Translations under genes and position numbers: made by a program
In this document: one piece after another, positions 46,490 to 57,986 of the stretch
Position numbering within the stretch: the stretch's first letter is position 1
Layout: the number at the start of each line of letters is the position of its first letter
Assembly: GCA_026120035.1 (NCBI GenBank)
Contig: JALRME010000008.1
Coordinates: forward strand, 992,001 to 1,056,000
From: Coleophoma eucalyptorum
Taxonomy: Eukaryota; Ascomycota; Leotiomycetes; Helotiales; Dermateaceae
Direction of reading: 5' to 3'
DNA: 64,000 nt
Notes under the pieces: model-generated
What the model was told of the DNA's origin: nothing
The model's input: the letters and a program-made list of their open reading frames with translations, nothing else
The model's database searches: none

Positions 46490-47629
46490 AAACCATGGTA
46501 TTGTGAATTCATGTATTGCTAGAATCAAATTTACAAATTTTAAGAATAGATCAATTCTTATTATCTATTAGCAAGCATTTAGTTCCTTAATTGGTTCAGT
46601 GCCAATACTAGGTTTCAAACATGTACTCTGTCAAATACGAATTCTATATAATTGCCAGAGAGTAGCTCTCTAAAGAAGACTGATAACTGTTTATTGCCTT
46701 GAACTCATCCTGAATAGAGATACGACTCGAGGCCTTAAACAATACCACTGTAAATATCGCGGGATTCAGTGAGGGTGGTACTGAATGGGTGCTGATATCT
46801 CATATGGTAGAAGTGCTTAATAACTTTGCATAGTTGGATACGAGTTTGATATTTATGCAATACTAGATACAAGTGGAGCGAGAACACAGTTGATTGTCCT
46901 GTTACAGTAATAGAAAAAGGCAGAGTTTTCTTTCCATATATGATTGTAGTGTTGGTTTTGAGATATGGGAGACATAAATAATCCCAGCTGTTCAGCGCAA
47001 GCGAGCCCATGGCATCCGATATACGAGGGTGAAAGTTTCCGATTGGTTAGAGGAAGAGAGTACGAGAAAGTCCGAAAATTAAACCCACATCTAAGGTAGC
47101 AAGCAGACACTTAATTGGCCTGGTTCACTCAATGGTCGGAGAAGAGCCGGCCCGAGGACAAATAGATTCAAAAAGTGACGGGTACGACAGGGGTAGAGGT
47201 GATATCCAGGAGTCGTAACACCTTGCTTGCCTTTACTAGCCCTACTCTTTGACCCTTGTATTTTAAACCTTCAACAAAGCGGTAGTTATTGTATCTCTCG
47301 GTCTCCTTTAAGCTTAACGTCCTTAAGTACGCGTATTTGTATTCGGAAGAAACTCGTATACTCTTTAAATAGTAACATCTTTGATATCCGACAGACGGAT
47401 ACTACTAGCACAGCTACCTACCTTGCAAAATATGGTTTGAACGCAAAGGGTTTGGTCTTCCTTTACTAATTTAGTAGTATAAGTACATCTTTAACGACTC
47501 AAACTATAGGCTTACATTAGGAATACATTTCCGATTGCTGCTTTATTACCCTCCACGCTCGCTACTATCGTTACTATCGTTGTATCTAAGTCACACAACA
47601 CACAAACCCCTTTGTACAGCCCACACACG
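46490..47629. other. Intergenic / promoter of the RTA1 gene
   Basis: No gene supported. ORFs at 46735-47110 and 47227-47469 have no domain. 'cgctactatcgttactatcgttg' (a short duplicated unit near 47560-47583) precedes the RTA1 start. Confidence 0.4.
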
Positions 47630-48687
47630 ATGAAGAACGACAGTTTTGTTTTGTATCATTATAACCCTTCGTTTAATGCCGCGATCGTTTTCGTTGCTTT
47701 ATTCTCCGTACTATTACTCGTGCATCTCTATCAACTGGTGAAGTGGAAGACGGCATACTTCGTCCCCTTCCTTATCGGCTGTGCATGTAAGCATGAAGTT
47801 TTCTTTGTTAATATCCCTAAAACAGAAGATAGAATCTTTCTAACCGTGCTTTCATTGGTAGTTGAAACCGTTGGGTATGTTGGGCGTGCTATTTCATCGA
47901 AACAAACTCCAAATTGGACTGTAGTGCCTTATGTAATGCAAAGCCTCTTGCTCCTCCTTGGTCCTACACTTCTGGCCGCCTCCATCTACATGACCTTAAG
48001 CCGGTTAATCGACTTCCTCGAAGCGGACTCATATTCTGTTGTCCACCCAAGCATCCTACCGAAGGTTTTTGTTTGGGCCGATGTCGTTTCTTTTTTGGCT
48101 CAATCAGCAGGTGAGATCGCCTGGTTATACTAATTACTACAAAATGTTTCTACGAAGGCCGAAAACTGATTCGTGGTCTTATAGGTGGCGGCATATTAGC
48201 TAGGGCGAAGACGGCTGCCGAGGAAAAGAGAGGCCGGAACATCATTATCCTGGGCCTTGTTATCCAAATCTACTTTTTTGGCTTTTTCATGTTTACAACA
48301 GGCAGTTTTCACAGGCGTATCATAGCCAATCCCACAGCCAAGTGTTATTCGATAATTGGTCCCTGGAAGAAATTTATCCTTGTTCTCTACGTCGCCAGTG
48401 CGTCCATCATGATCCGATCGATTTTTAGGATTGCAGAGTACATTAGTGGAAGTAATGGTACTCTCCAGTCTACAGAAGTGTATATCTATGTCTTCGACGC
48501 TGCTCTAATGTGCATTGTCGTTGCATTGTTCAGTATCTTTCACCCTAGCCGAGTCATCTCAGAGAAGCAGCATGCTTCCGAACATACTGATGCTGAGGCC
48601 TATGCAGGATGCTATCCGTTGCATGCAAGGAAGCAGAGCCGAGTACTGACAAACAGGACGTGGTCTTCTCCATACCGCCCTCTCTAG
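47630..48687 (+). CDS. RTA1-family lipid-translocating exporter-like protein (302 aa)
   Basis: Three exons: 47630-47786, 47862-48110 and 48185-48687, joined in phase (GTAAGC and GTGAGA donors, CTAAC branch in intron 1). The ATG at 47630 is preferred over extra upstream codons that need a non-ATG start. Seven hydrophobic spans are visible. Family motifs are 'HYNPSFNAAIVF' at the N-terminus, 'FETVGYVGR' in span 3, 'LLLLGPTLLAASIYM' in span 4, 'SAGGGILA' at the end of span 5, 'IRSIFRIAEY' in loop 6 and 'YVFDAALM' in span 7. Relatives (Rta1, Rsb1, Pug1) move or sense lipids, sphingoid bases or porphyrin, or confer drug tolerance at the plasma membrane. The exact ligand is unknown. The gene looks intact. 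Confidence 0.9.
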
Positions 48688-50334
48688 ATTGACAGCCACC
48701 ATCATATGGATCAAGGATACCTAACGGACCAATATTGGAAGCGCAGACGAGATCTGTGCGGGTTGCGATCCTAATGGCTGGGCTGTAATGGAAAGCCTGT
48801 CTTCACAAAGTGTCAGATAAACAAGCTTGGCCTTGGCTCAGAAATAATCATTATGAAGCTTTTCTTGAGAACACCAATCTAGTCGTACAGTGCAAAGTAA
48901 AATTCCGATGTGCAAACAGGCTAGGCTTGGAAGGCAAAATCTGCGAGTTGAGATCGGCCAGAGGAGAGAAACAAGCCATTTCCGATCTAAGATGGCGACA
49001 GATGGCAGCACGACGCACGACCCAGGGAAAAGTGGCCTTTTATTACTAAAATAGCTTCTACTAATTTATATATTTTCAAGGGTTTATATCGATCTGATCT
49101 GCTTTCCATATGGAATTGGAACCAAGTGCGCATTTCGGCGAGGACAAGTAGTGTGCCCAGGTTCTTAAGACCTAAAAATTAAGAGGGCAGCTTAGAGTAG
49201 CTATTTTCCAGCGTCCCTGGCTTGTTACAGGCTTATTCAAGATTGGATTAGGGAATTAGAGGTTTCTAGAAGGTTTAAGCACGAGTATTAGATGTTCTTC
49301 GCTTGGCCTGTTCTCGTCTGTGCAATATTCACGGAATTGCTAGCAAGTCATCAGCTAGAAGCGATGGCCGTCCTAGGCTACTATGCCGTACTATTGTACG
49401 AATGGAGAGTTTGAGGGCCTTTTCACATACATACTTTGTGTCCTTGCTAAGATGGAAAGATTTGCGGACAAGGTCCTGAGTGTTGTTACAGCACTGTCTG
49501 CGATTTGATAGTTCGACAGAAGCGATATCCTAAGATACGAGTAGAAGGAGTTCAGACTTTAGAAATAATGACCAAGCTGCCTAGTTGGCGTAATGTTATC
49601 GTCTCGACGAGGGATATCTAATGTTGCCTAGGAAGAGCAAATTTTTAAGTATCAAACCCTTCGGAGCACAGAATATTCAGAGGCAGAAAAAGCGGGTGAC
49701 TGAGTGAGAGCCTGCGGCGACCGTAAGGTATGAGCTTGCAATTTTGTATCGCATGGTATGCGGAGCCTTTGGAAGGGTTGTGCTCTTAAAGGAAAAACTT
49801 TGACAGAGTATATTAGTTACTGGAATGGACTTGCAGGCTGCGTAAAGGTCTAAAAAGTGGAACGGTAGCGCCGGCTAGGACTAGGTCAGATGGAGCAATG
49901 TAGCCCCATCTTAGCCAGCTCAGTTACCATTAGATAGAATTGAACAAGATATTAACAGTTGATTAAAAGCTGGGACATGCCACCAAGAGCTGTGCAATAT
50001 AGATGTCGCTCTACATTGCGACCCCTGGCCAAACAATTCAGTGTTCGAATGCGCTCAGCGGGCCCTGTAATGCGGTCTGCAAGATGGATTAAACCAGGGT
50101 AGTAGTTCTGAAGTAACTACGAATAGAAAAGAAAATTTATATGTACATTAGATACTGCCTGCAAGTATGCATACTCAGAGCCTCTGCTTGCATTTCAAGT
50201 GGTTCAACCCGGGCTAGGGCCGCACACAGTTTCTGCTACGTGCTCAAAAGGTGAATAGGGCCGAACGATTGGGCGTTCTAGTTGAACAGCTTGGTTCTTT
50301 CCTTTCTGATGTCCGATTTGAATTAGTTAGTCAT
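48688..50334. other. Intergenic with possible relics
   Basis: About 1.6 kb without an intact gene. A 46-codon piece resembling a zinc-cluster regulator tail lies at 49274-49414. Elsewhere coding-like base composition continues to about 50050, but every frame has stops, which suggests decayed genic DNA. Confidence 0.4.
49274..49414 (+). pseudogene. Possible relic of a Zn2Cys6 factor C-terminus
   Basis: After an in-frame TAG the frame reads 'FAWPVLVCAIFTELL' then 'LEAMAVLGYYAVLLYEW', resembling the C-terminal helices of Upc2-like regulators (compare 'ALVIIAYFSVLLKEL' in the 45.2-kb gene). It ends in TGA within 46 codons. No zinc cluster is nearby. Weak. Confidence 0.3.
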
Positions 50335-52022
50335 TCAAAAGTAAGTATTTGAGTACCGGCTAAAAGGTAAATATTTGCTCAAGGAGAAATGTAATTCAAG
50401 CTCTCGTACCTGATTGACCCAGACGAATTCTATTTGGATATATGCCCGGCCGTCCAAGCCGACCATCAAAAAGCCTTCTGATGCCCCAATCATGTTGCGT
50501 CCGTTGACTCGTGCTCGAATAAATCCCACCGGATTGTAGAGGATCTTGCGCACTCTTTTATTCATAGGTGGCAATTCAGCCCATGCCACTGCACCGACTG
50601 GCTGATCTTGTTGATTCAGCACAATATCGTGCTCTACTTCAATCAAGCGTCTCACGCTACGATACATCTTTTCGAGTTCGCATAAGCATTCTTTCTTTGA
50701 GCTATACTTCTTCATCAATCCGAGGGCCTTAAGGCGAATGCCAAGGTCGCGACAGCGCGTCGCGACGAAGTATAAAAAGGTCATGTATCCCGGCTCAAAT
50801 CGAAACAGGTAGTCAGGAGTCTGCTCGGATTGCTGGTCCATAGCGGTCCCTACCTGCCTTGCTAACTCCGTAATCGACCGAAAAGTTTCGATGCACCTGT
50901 CAATTCCTTTCTCTTCAGGATCGAATGCAATGTGTGCCCATATTTGAGCTATCTTCAATCGCATCAAGAAGTACGCCTCTCGAAGGCTTTTCCGGTTTTC
51001 TTGCGAGTTTGATCGAGAGAACATTTCGAAATCCTTTTGCAGTTGGTTTATGGCGTAATTTAGCGACTTCGCCGACTCTAGCAGTGTCTGTGTGTCTGGC
51101 TGAGATTCCGACTTGTCATAGGAGCAGGAGCGACTTTCCGAGTAGATCCGGATAAGTAAGTCCTCTAGAGCTTCTTCAGCCATATCAAAGGATGGTATTT
51201 GCGATGCTCGGGCTCGGGTTGACTGAGAATATAGGACGGGGTAGGTTTGGCCGCAGAACAGTGTCATTAACCTCAGCCGGCGAAATAGTGGGCGCAGAGT
51301 GTTTTCAATATGTGCAGGTGTGCTGCTGCTCGCTTGCATAGTGTCAAATATGTCGATTCCATGTCGACTATGAGTGATAGCCAATTTCGGATTGTTCTGA
51401 AGTAACTCTATTCCTACAAAGAGTACACAGACGATAAGAACGAGGGACTTGTCTTGTTCCATTTTAATACATTGTATAGCAGAATTGTAGTGACGAAGTA
51501 CAAATTCGTTGTGGCGAAGCTGCTTCACTTCTCCCTGCGTGCAGGCAAAGTCTTCATAGAGAGAGCTCAATGCGACCATAGCATGGCGTATAGCTAGCTG
51601 AGATTGGCTAAGTTGCATTATAACATTGGTCCAGAAGCTGGAATCATAGGGGCCCGACAAGGAATGCGCAGCTTGGACTCTGAAATATTCCAAAGCTCTG
51701 CCATCACGCTGCCCATTGGAGGATAACGAACGACTCTTAGGCAGTCGCGGGGACGAGGCTAGGGTTATCATTTGCGAGTATCCATCACAAGTCCGGCCAG
51801 TTGTTGTGCAGCGAAGACATTCAGGTTTGCTCTCATCACACTCCTCAAAGGTCAGGTTGTGTCCTCAGCGTGGGAACCACCTCAGCGTACGTACCTTGAT
51901 TCTTCGAATCCTACAGCAATTTAGCGCCCTGTTACAAGCTGTGAAAACGCAACGTCTTGGGAGGTTGTCGCATACTTGCAAGTGATACACCCGGACCTCA
52001 CCTTCGGCACCCTTCGGGTCAT
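50335..52022 (-). CDS. Zn2Cys6 transcription factor with micro-exon (about 522 aa)
   Basis: Three exons: 52022-51976 (47 nt), 51910-51895 (16 nt) and 51840-50335. The joins rebuild a perfect zinc cluster with cysteines at residues 12, 15, 22, 29, 32 and 39 ('GCITCKIRRIKCDESKPECLRC' interrupted here), so the unusual 16-nt exon is well supported. Donors are GTATGC and GTACGT. The long third exon has the regulator domain (DUF3468-like architecture: 'EYFRVQAAHSLSGPYDSSFW', 'AIRHAMVALSSLYE', 'FVLRHYNSAIQ'). A further 50-nt intron near the 3' end (donor after 'WVNQ') is possible and would change the last residues. Regulators of this type often sit in secondary-metabolite clusters. It lies head-to-head with an SDR gene (617 bp) and beside the PKS-NRPS relic, and probably was the cluster regulator. 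Confidence 0.8.
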
Positions 52023-52639
52023 TTCCCTAACTGGTGACTCTGCACCGATGCTTAAGCAACTCTGTTCGGTTTAAACGAACCTAGATCGGGAGATTTTCAA
52101 ATCTCTGCTCCTCAGCTGGCGCGTTTAGGGAGGTTCCACGGGTAGGAAAGTGAGGCAAAAGTCTGCACAAGAGAGGTTTTCGATCAGAACTTGATATTGC
52201 GGCGTCTCATAGTTGATATTCAGGTGTTTGGCTACGGCTTACGTCAAATGTAGCCCACCGACAGGGGACAGAAAAGTGCGATACAACCAATCAAATTGCA
52301 AAGAAGAGTCTATACGCCGCATACGGGATTATAGCAACAATCGACTTTCATTCTTGGCAGTACTTGCTATTTAATTCTTTCCGGGGCTCTAGAAGCCGAA
52401 GTGACCAATGAAGCCGTTGTCAATAAATCAGATGTTTATACTGCACCCCCACCCCCCTCCCTTCTTTGATGCTGGACGGACGTATTAAGAAATAATTAGT
52501 ACAAGTATCCCCTAAATTCCGAGTACCTAAGTAACCGGATCCCTCTAATCCAACAAAGTCTAAGCACTTTTACATATTACAACCTATGATTCCCTCCCTT
52601 TGTCCATATTTTCAATTTCTTAAAGACCTAGGATAGATC
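52023..52639. promoter_or_regulatory. Shared promoter of regulator and SDR
   Basis: 617 bp between divergent starts. Two CCAAT boxes (near 52287 and 52404) and a C-rich tract at about 52445-52463 are visible. No other motif recognised. Confidence 0.4.
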
Positions 52640-53873
52640 ATGGCAGCTACCAAAGGTACAATTGTCCTCACAGGGGCTAACGGTGGACTGGGCTCTGCGA
52701 TTTCTCGGAGGATTATCCAGTTACCCGAGCTCTCCTCGAACTACCACGTTGTTTTTCTTGTTAGGGATACAGACAACGCCACAATGTTAAAAGGAATACT
52801 GCGCAAAGCTCCCTCCCATTTCAAATATGATGTATTTTCCGCCGATCTAGGCGTTCTGTCTTTGGTCAGGAGCGTGGCCAAGGATATCAATGCGCGAGTC
52901 ACGGGCGGGTCCTTACCGTCGATACGGGGGTTCATCCTGAATGCTGGGTTCCAGGAGCACACGACTCAAACTTTCAGCTCCGACGGCATGGACATGACAT
53001 TCCAAGTCAACTACCTGTCGCAATTTCTCCTGGTTCTCCTTTTGCTACAAAGCTTTGACAAACACCATGCTCGAATCGTGATCGTTGGTTCTTACGCACA
53101 CGAGTCAGTCTATATTAGTTTATTCGTATACGAAACATGCAGGAAGATCAAATAACGTTAACTTTTTTTAATTTTGGTTCTCTATAGTCCCGATAATCCA
53201 AGGAATTTAGCAAAGATATTCGAAAACGGTAAAAACCACACAATGTTTCTCGACACGGAGACTTTGATGAGAGGTCTTTGGAGTACACCGCAGGAAGACC
53301 CAACCTGGCTTTCTGGGTTCCGAAGGTACTGCGCATCTCAGCTCTGCAAATTGATATTTATGTGAGTAGCTAGGCGCTCAACAAGAGTTTTTACCACCCG
53401 CCTCATTTTCTACCGCTCTATGTGAGACTGTTATTGCTCTGCGTAAGATACTAATTCGTCGTGTTCTTAGGCATGAACTCCAGAAACGCTTGACTGCCGA
53501 TCCGAACTACGATCATATTGCTGTTCTTGGGGTTGATCCGGGAGCTATGGGTGGTCAGTTGCCTCGCCGAGGAAATGCGATAGTCAAAATCATAGCTGGA
53601 TACATATACCCCTCCATCGCCCCTTGTTTTGTATGGCGCAACCCAAATGGATTCCTCCGCACCACCACCAAATCCGCAAATGATGTTATACGAGCGGTGT
53701 TCGATACCGAGACGCTCGGAGAGATACCTAAAGATTGTTATCTCAATGGCACAGAGCCATGGCCAACCAGCGCGGAGTCGAGGGATGAGAAGAAGATGGC
53801 ATCCTTGTGGGCCGGCAGTATTTTGTATGTTAAGCTTGTCGAAGGAGAAACTACTCTAAAATGTTGGAGGTAG
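52640..53873 (+). CDS. Short-chain dehydrogenase/reductase with altered active site (346 aa)
   Basis: Three exons: 52640-53103, 53188-53361 and 53471-53873, in phase (GTCAGT and GTGAGT donors). The NAD(P)-binding motif 'TGANGGLG' at residues 10-17 and 'LNAG' are intact, as is the serine of 'VIVGSYAH'. The catalytic 'YxxxK' reads Tyr202-Cys-Ala-Ser-Gln206, so the lysine needed for proton relay is replaced by glutamine (CAG at 53339-53341). The family would reduce a ketone or oxidise an alcohol on a small molecule. Next to a PKS-NRPS it would be a tailoring enzyme. The frame is open throughout, but activity is doubtful given the missing lysine and the dead neighbours. It could be an early-stage pseudogene or a repurposed binding protein. 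Confidence 0.8.
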
Positions 53874-54451
53874 AAGGAACGTCAATCCAAGTACAAGTTT
53901 TCCCAGCATTTTGGTTAAGGTTGTGTACGATTACTCATTGGTGGGTAAGGTAATGATCACTATACCACAAGGTTTGAGATATGGCTTTAGAGACGGGCCA
54001 GACCAGGTATTTCTCTCCACAGCTCATGCGTAGGGCTGAATATGCTAAACCAATTTCATCCGAAGTATTTTAAGTACCAAATCAGCGTGCATACATACTT
54101 ATATATCTATCTACTTGGATTACTATATACAATAGGCAAAATCAAATCATGCTTTTAAGTTTTTCTTTTTGGGCAGGTGATATTTCTTCGTGATCATATC
54201 ACCGTAGTTCAGAGATGAATAGGAGCAGTTTTCGTAGAAACGAGCGTTCTGATTGAAAACTAAATGCTATATAAACCTCTGTTCAATTCCCTTGCTTCTT
54301 CTTCACTTGCGGTTGTGGCAACTACCTCTAGGCATTAGTGATGAACATTAAAATGAGATTTCTTCTCATAAGCGTGAGAATTCTTTGATTTGAATCAACT
54401 GACATTGTCGACAGTAGGCTTGGGCCCGCACAGCCAAACTAAGGACCACAT
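53874..54451. other. Intergenic, convergent 3' ends
   Basis: AT-rich spacer between the 3' ends of the SDR (+) and the monooxygenase stump (-). Nothing recognised. Confidence 0.4.
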
Positions 54452-54736
54452 CTAGAACCATGACGGTGCCCATCTATAAATTAGCTTTCTCACTAAAGGA
54501 CCCAAGCCGTATTTCAGTTGTGCAGTACGGACTTTCGCATAGTTATCAGAGAACTTGGCAACTTTTAGTCCACGCTGTGTTAGGCTAACAGAGTAAGATT
54601 CAAACGCCTTAGTAAGGGGCCGGTAAGAGGAGCAGAGTTGCGAAGAGGATGGTGAGAAGTGGATAGCTAGCTTGTTGGCAAGCCCAGTGGCGTCTTCTAT
54701 GGCTTGACAGGCACCTTGACCGAAGAAGGATGTCAT
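54452..54736 (-). pseudogene. C-terminal stump of an FAD-dependent monooxygenase
   Basis: The 94 codons begin 'MTSFFGQGACQAIEDATGLA', the segment that directly follows the 'GDAAH' FAD motif in salicylate-hydroxylase-like enzymes, and run to a normal-looking C-terminus ('RWAPSWF'). The Rossmann fold, substrate domain and GDAAH itself are missing. Just upstream 'atccag' could be the old splice acceptor, followed almost at once by sequence belonging to the opposite-strand PKS relic. The gene was therefore cut at an exon boundary or a nearby breakpoint. It probably was a tailoring oxidase of the same cluster. Confidence 0.75.
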
Positions 54737-54812
54737 AGACTGGATGAAAACCCGATATTAGAGGCCTTACAGCGAGAACATGTTTAAGTGTAGTAGGCTT
54801 GATTACACATGA

Positions 54813-55800
54813 TTTCGCAAACATCGCCATATCATCCTTGGTGCTCCAATTCCTGGTCATATTCCTTCCAACCCTGGGTGGCGAAATTATCTGCGGCAAT
54901 CTGAATTGTCTTGGCTAGCAGATCATAAAATTGAGGGTAAGGTTGTCTTTCCAGCTGCAGGCTATATTAGCATGGCGATTGAAGCCATCACACGGCTAGA
55001 AAACCAGTCGACAGGAATCAAAATGGTTGCACTCAAGGAAGTCTCTGTGAAATCTGCCCTCATACTTTCAGACAAGGAAGCGGGAACGGAAGTGGTCCTT
55101 GAATTGAGACCTGCCACAATCTCAGCTAAAAGCTCTTCTGATGAGTGGTGTGAGATTTTTATCTATTCTTTCGACGACGGTGGCCAATCCTCCGAGCATT
55201 GTCGTGGTCTCATCACCAACGATATAGGTACACCTAGAATAATTGATACAATGAAGCCTCTATCCAAAATTTCCGAGCAACTGTTACTCAGCGATCGTCT
55301 GACCACTCCTCAGAAATACTACCAGCATCTTGATACACTCGGGCTGAATTATGGCAAGACCTTTAAGCTGCTTAATTCAGGCATTGAGACTGGGCCTGGT
55401 TTTGCCATTTCGTCGCTTTCTTACAAACCCGGAGAATATGATATCCCAGAAGGCCAAGAATCCCTCATCCATCCAGCACTTCTGGATGCTTCTTTTCATC
55501 CTATCTTTGCAGCCATAGAGTCTATTCTAGGAAGACCGCTTGATGAACCATATGTCCCTACTTTCATACGGTCTTTGAAAGTATCTGGCTTGCTATTCAA
55601 TCGCGTTGTTGAAGAACAGAGTCTTCGGGTTATATCAAATACACGTGTCTCCGGTCCTCAATTCGCAACCACAGAATTGTATGTACACTCCAAGGCCGAA
55701 ACTGAACTCCTAGTCCACGTCCAGAGACTGGAAGTTACACCTCTGGGAAATGACCCTGGTTCTGAGTCTGAGGGGCGTTCCTTATTTTCAGAATTCGTTG
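54813..55800 (+). pseudogene. Relic segment: dehydratase (DH) domain
   Basis: Begins in the linker text 'LGAPIPG' and 'WRNYLRQSELSWLADH' that normally joins AT to DH. The catalytic His of 'HKIEGKVVFP' and the catalytic Asp in 'LIHPALLDASFHP' are both kept, so the domain was active before the gene broke. The frame is open from about 54813 to a one-base loss near 55795. Confidence 0.85.
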
Positions 55801-57986
55801 GCATCCAATGTTTGACATGCTTCAGGCTCCAGCTATTAAAGGAATTGTGGAGCTTGTTGATGTCTTTACGCATCAGTATCCAAACACAAAAATCCTTCAT
55901 ATGACCGACTATCCACAGACTACAATTGAATTAATGAAATACCTTTACGATAAAGGTATTGTTGGGCGGAGGGTTAGATCCATTACTTCTTGGTCTTCTG
56001 TATCAGGCAAAGCTACTGAATTTCATGCAATTCCCGGAAAATGGGGTGCTCTAATCGATACAGAAACTCTGAAGCCTGGAGAGTTCGACCTCGTCATTGT
56101 GTCCAGTGATCAGGAGTCACAAGCTTCGAGCTTTGTGAAGGAGGAAGGCTATATCATCTCTGAGATATTAGACTTCAAGTCCACGAGCTTAACCCGATTA
56201 TTCAGTACATCACAAATCACACTCTGGCGCCAAAAACCGGTTGTCGTCGATATAGCTGCCAAGACAATTGCAGTTATACTATCTACTTCTTCATCGACGA
56301 GGACGTTGGACATCGTTTCTGCCATTAGACCTACTCACAAAGGCACTGTTATCCAACAGGCCTTTACGGAAGCCGCAAAGCTTGTTGCTCCATGCGATAT
56401 TCTTGTTGTTCTTACCAGTCTTGATGAGAATCTCCTCTTTGAGAATATACCTGGGCAATCTTCTCAGTTCGAGACCATCAGGAATTTGCTGATAAGTTGT
56501 AAACGGGAAATTTTGTGGGTAACAGAGGGTGCCACGCTGGAATGTTCCCATCCCGAACAAGGCCTCATCCATGGACTCACAAGAACCGCCCGTACAGAGA
56601 ACGAAGACCTCTGTCTAACCCTTCTGGATATAAAAGATTCTCTCACCATTAGAGACATATCTCGACATATCTCGACATATCTTGAAAGTGCTCAACGGTC
56701 CTAGCGACGAAGACGAATTGTCCATCCGCAATGATACGGTTCTGATCCCTCGAGTCGAAGCTGATGATGCCCTCAACTCCAAGTTACCCAATAGAGTCTC
56801 CCGTGAGCCTACGGATCAAAGACTAAACCAGCCCGGTCGGTCACTAGCGTTCAAAATCCGCAAGGTTGGCCTTCTTGATACCCTTACATTCGACAACAAT
56901 GAAGATATAATGGATTCGTCTTTAGCGAGTGATGAACTCGAGATTGATGTCAAGGCCTCCGCTATAAATTTCCGAGACATAGCTGCATCTATGGGGATCA
57001 TTGACGACTTCCGTCTTGGCAATGAGTGTTCTGGCATCGTTCTCCGAGTAGGGAAAGATGTTGACCCAGAAGACTTCAAACCTGGTGATCGAGTTGAAGC
57101 GTTTAGACCAGGGCAGGGGGCTCACCAATCCGTGGTAAGGAACGTTGTATCTTGGTGCTATAAGTTGCAAGGTGATATATCATTCTCTGCCGAAGCGGCA
57201 ATGCCGTGTATTTTGATGACGGCGTACTATTCCTTGGTTGAGTCAGCGCGGTTGTCAAAGGGAGAGACAGTGCTCGTTCATGCCGCCGCTGGTGGTGTGG
57301 GCCAAATGGATATTCAGGTCGCCCAAATGCTCGGGGCAAACATCATTGCCACTGTAGGCTCACAAACCCAGCGCGATCTACTCATCAGCAAGTTTAACTT
57401 GAGAGATGATCAAATATTCAATTCCAGAGATGACTCCTTTGTACAGGGAGTGATGACCGTCACTGATGGCCGTGGAATCGATGTCATTCTTAACTCTCTC
57501 GCTGGGAAACTGCTTCAAGCAACTTGGGGATGTATAGCTCCTTTTGGCCGTTTCATCGAAATTGGAAAGCGAGATATTCATCAAAACTCGAAAATATCTA
57601 TGGACCAATGCAGAAAGAATGTCTCATTTGCGTCTGTTGACTTCGTCACTATATTTGAACGAAACAAGCCTCTCGGGACCCGTATCTTGAAGCTTTGTTG
57701 TGACCTAGTGCATGATGGGCTCATTGTTCCTCTTTACGACATCTTGGAGTTCTCGTATGCCGAAGCTCAAAAGGGATTCCGGGTGCTTCAAATGGGAAAG
57801 TACATGGGAAAAGTAGTACTGGTTCCCAGGGAAGACGATATTATCCCTGTGATGCCACAGACGTACCGCAACAAGTCTCTATTCCGTGCAGATAAGACCT
57901 ATCTCGTTATTTGTGGCCTTGGGGGTTTAGGGTGTACTTTGGCAGAGTTCTTGGTTCGCAAAGGAGCCCGGAATCTGGCCATACTT
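55801..57986 (+). pseudogene. Relic segment: degenerate MT region and enoylreductase (ER)
   Basis: The stretch 55808-56690 has the position of the C-methyltransferase, but the SAM-binding Gly-rich loop is absent ('KILHMTDYPQTT' instead), so it was non-methylating even in the intact enzyme or has drifted. The ER follows, with 'NECSGIVLRVG' and a fully conserved NADPH loop 'HAAAGGVGQ' near 57283-57309, then 'RGIDVILNSLAG' and 'GRFIEIGKRDI'. The frame changes inside a 10-bp triplicate at 56655-56684. A good ER is notable, because most fungal PKS-NRPS hybrids have a dead ER and use a partner enzyme. Confidence 0.75.
56655..56684 (+). repeat. 10-bp tandem triplicate inside the PKS relic
   Basis: Units 'acatatctcg', 'acatatctcg' and 'acatatcttg' lie head to tail at the exact point where the reading frame changes. 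A net gain of one unit (10 nt, one more than a multiple of three) accounts for the shift. Confidence 0.85.

Noticed and set aside
54609..54899. Minus-strand 96-codon ORF starting at 54899, first read as an upstream part of the FAD monooxygenase
   Set aside because: Most of it is antisense to the PKS linker text 'LGAPIPG...WRNYLRQSELSWLADH' on the + strand, and it lacks monooxygenase motifs. Only 54452-54736 is kept as the stump.
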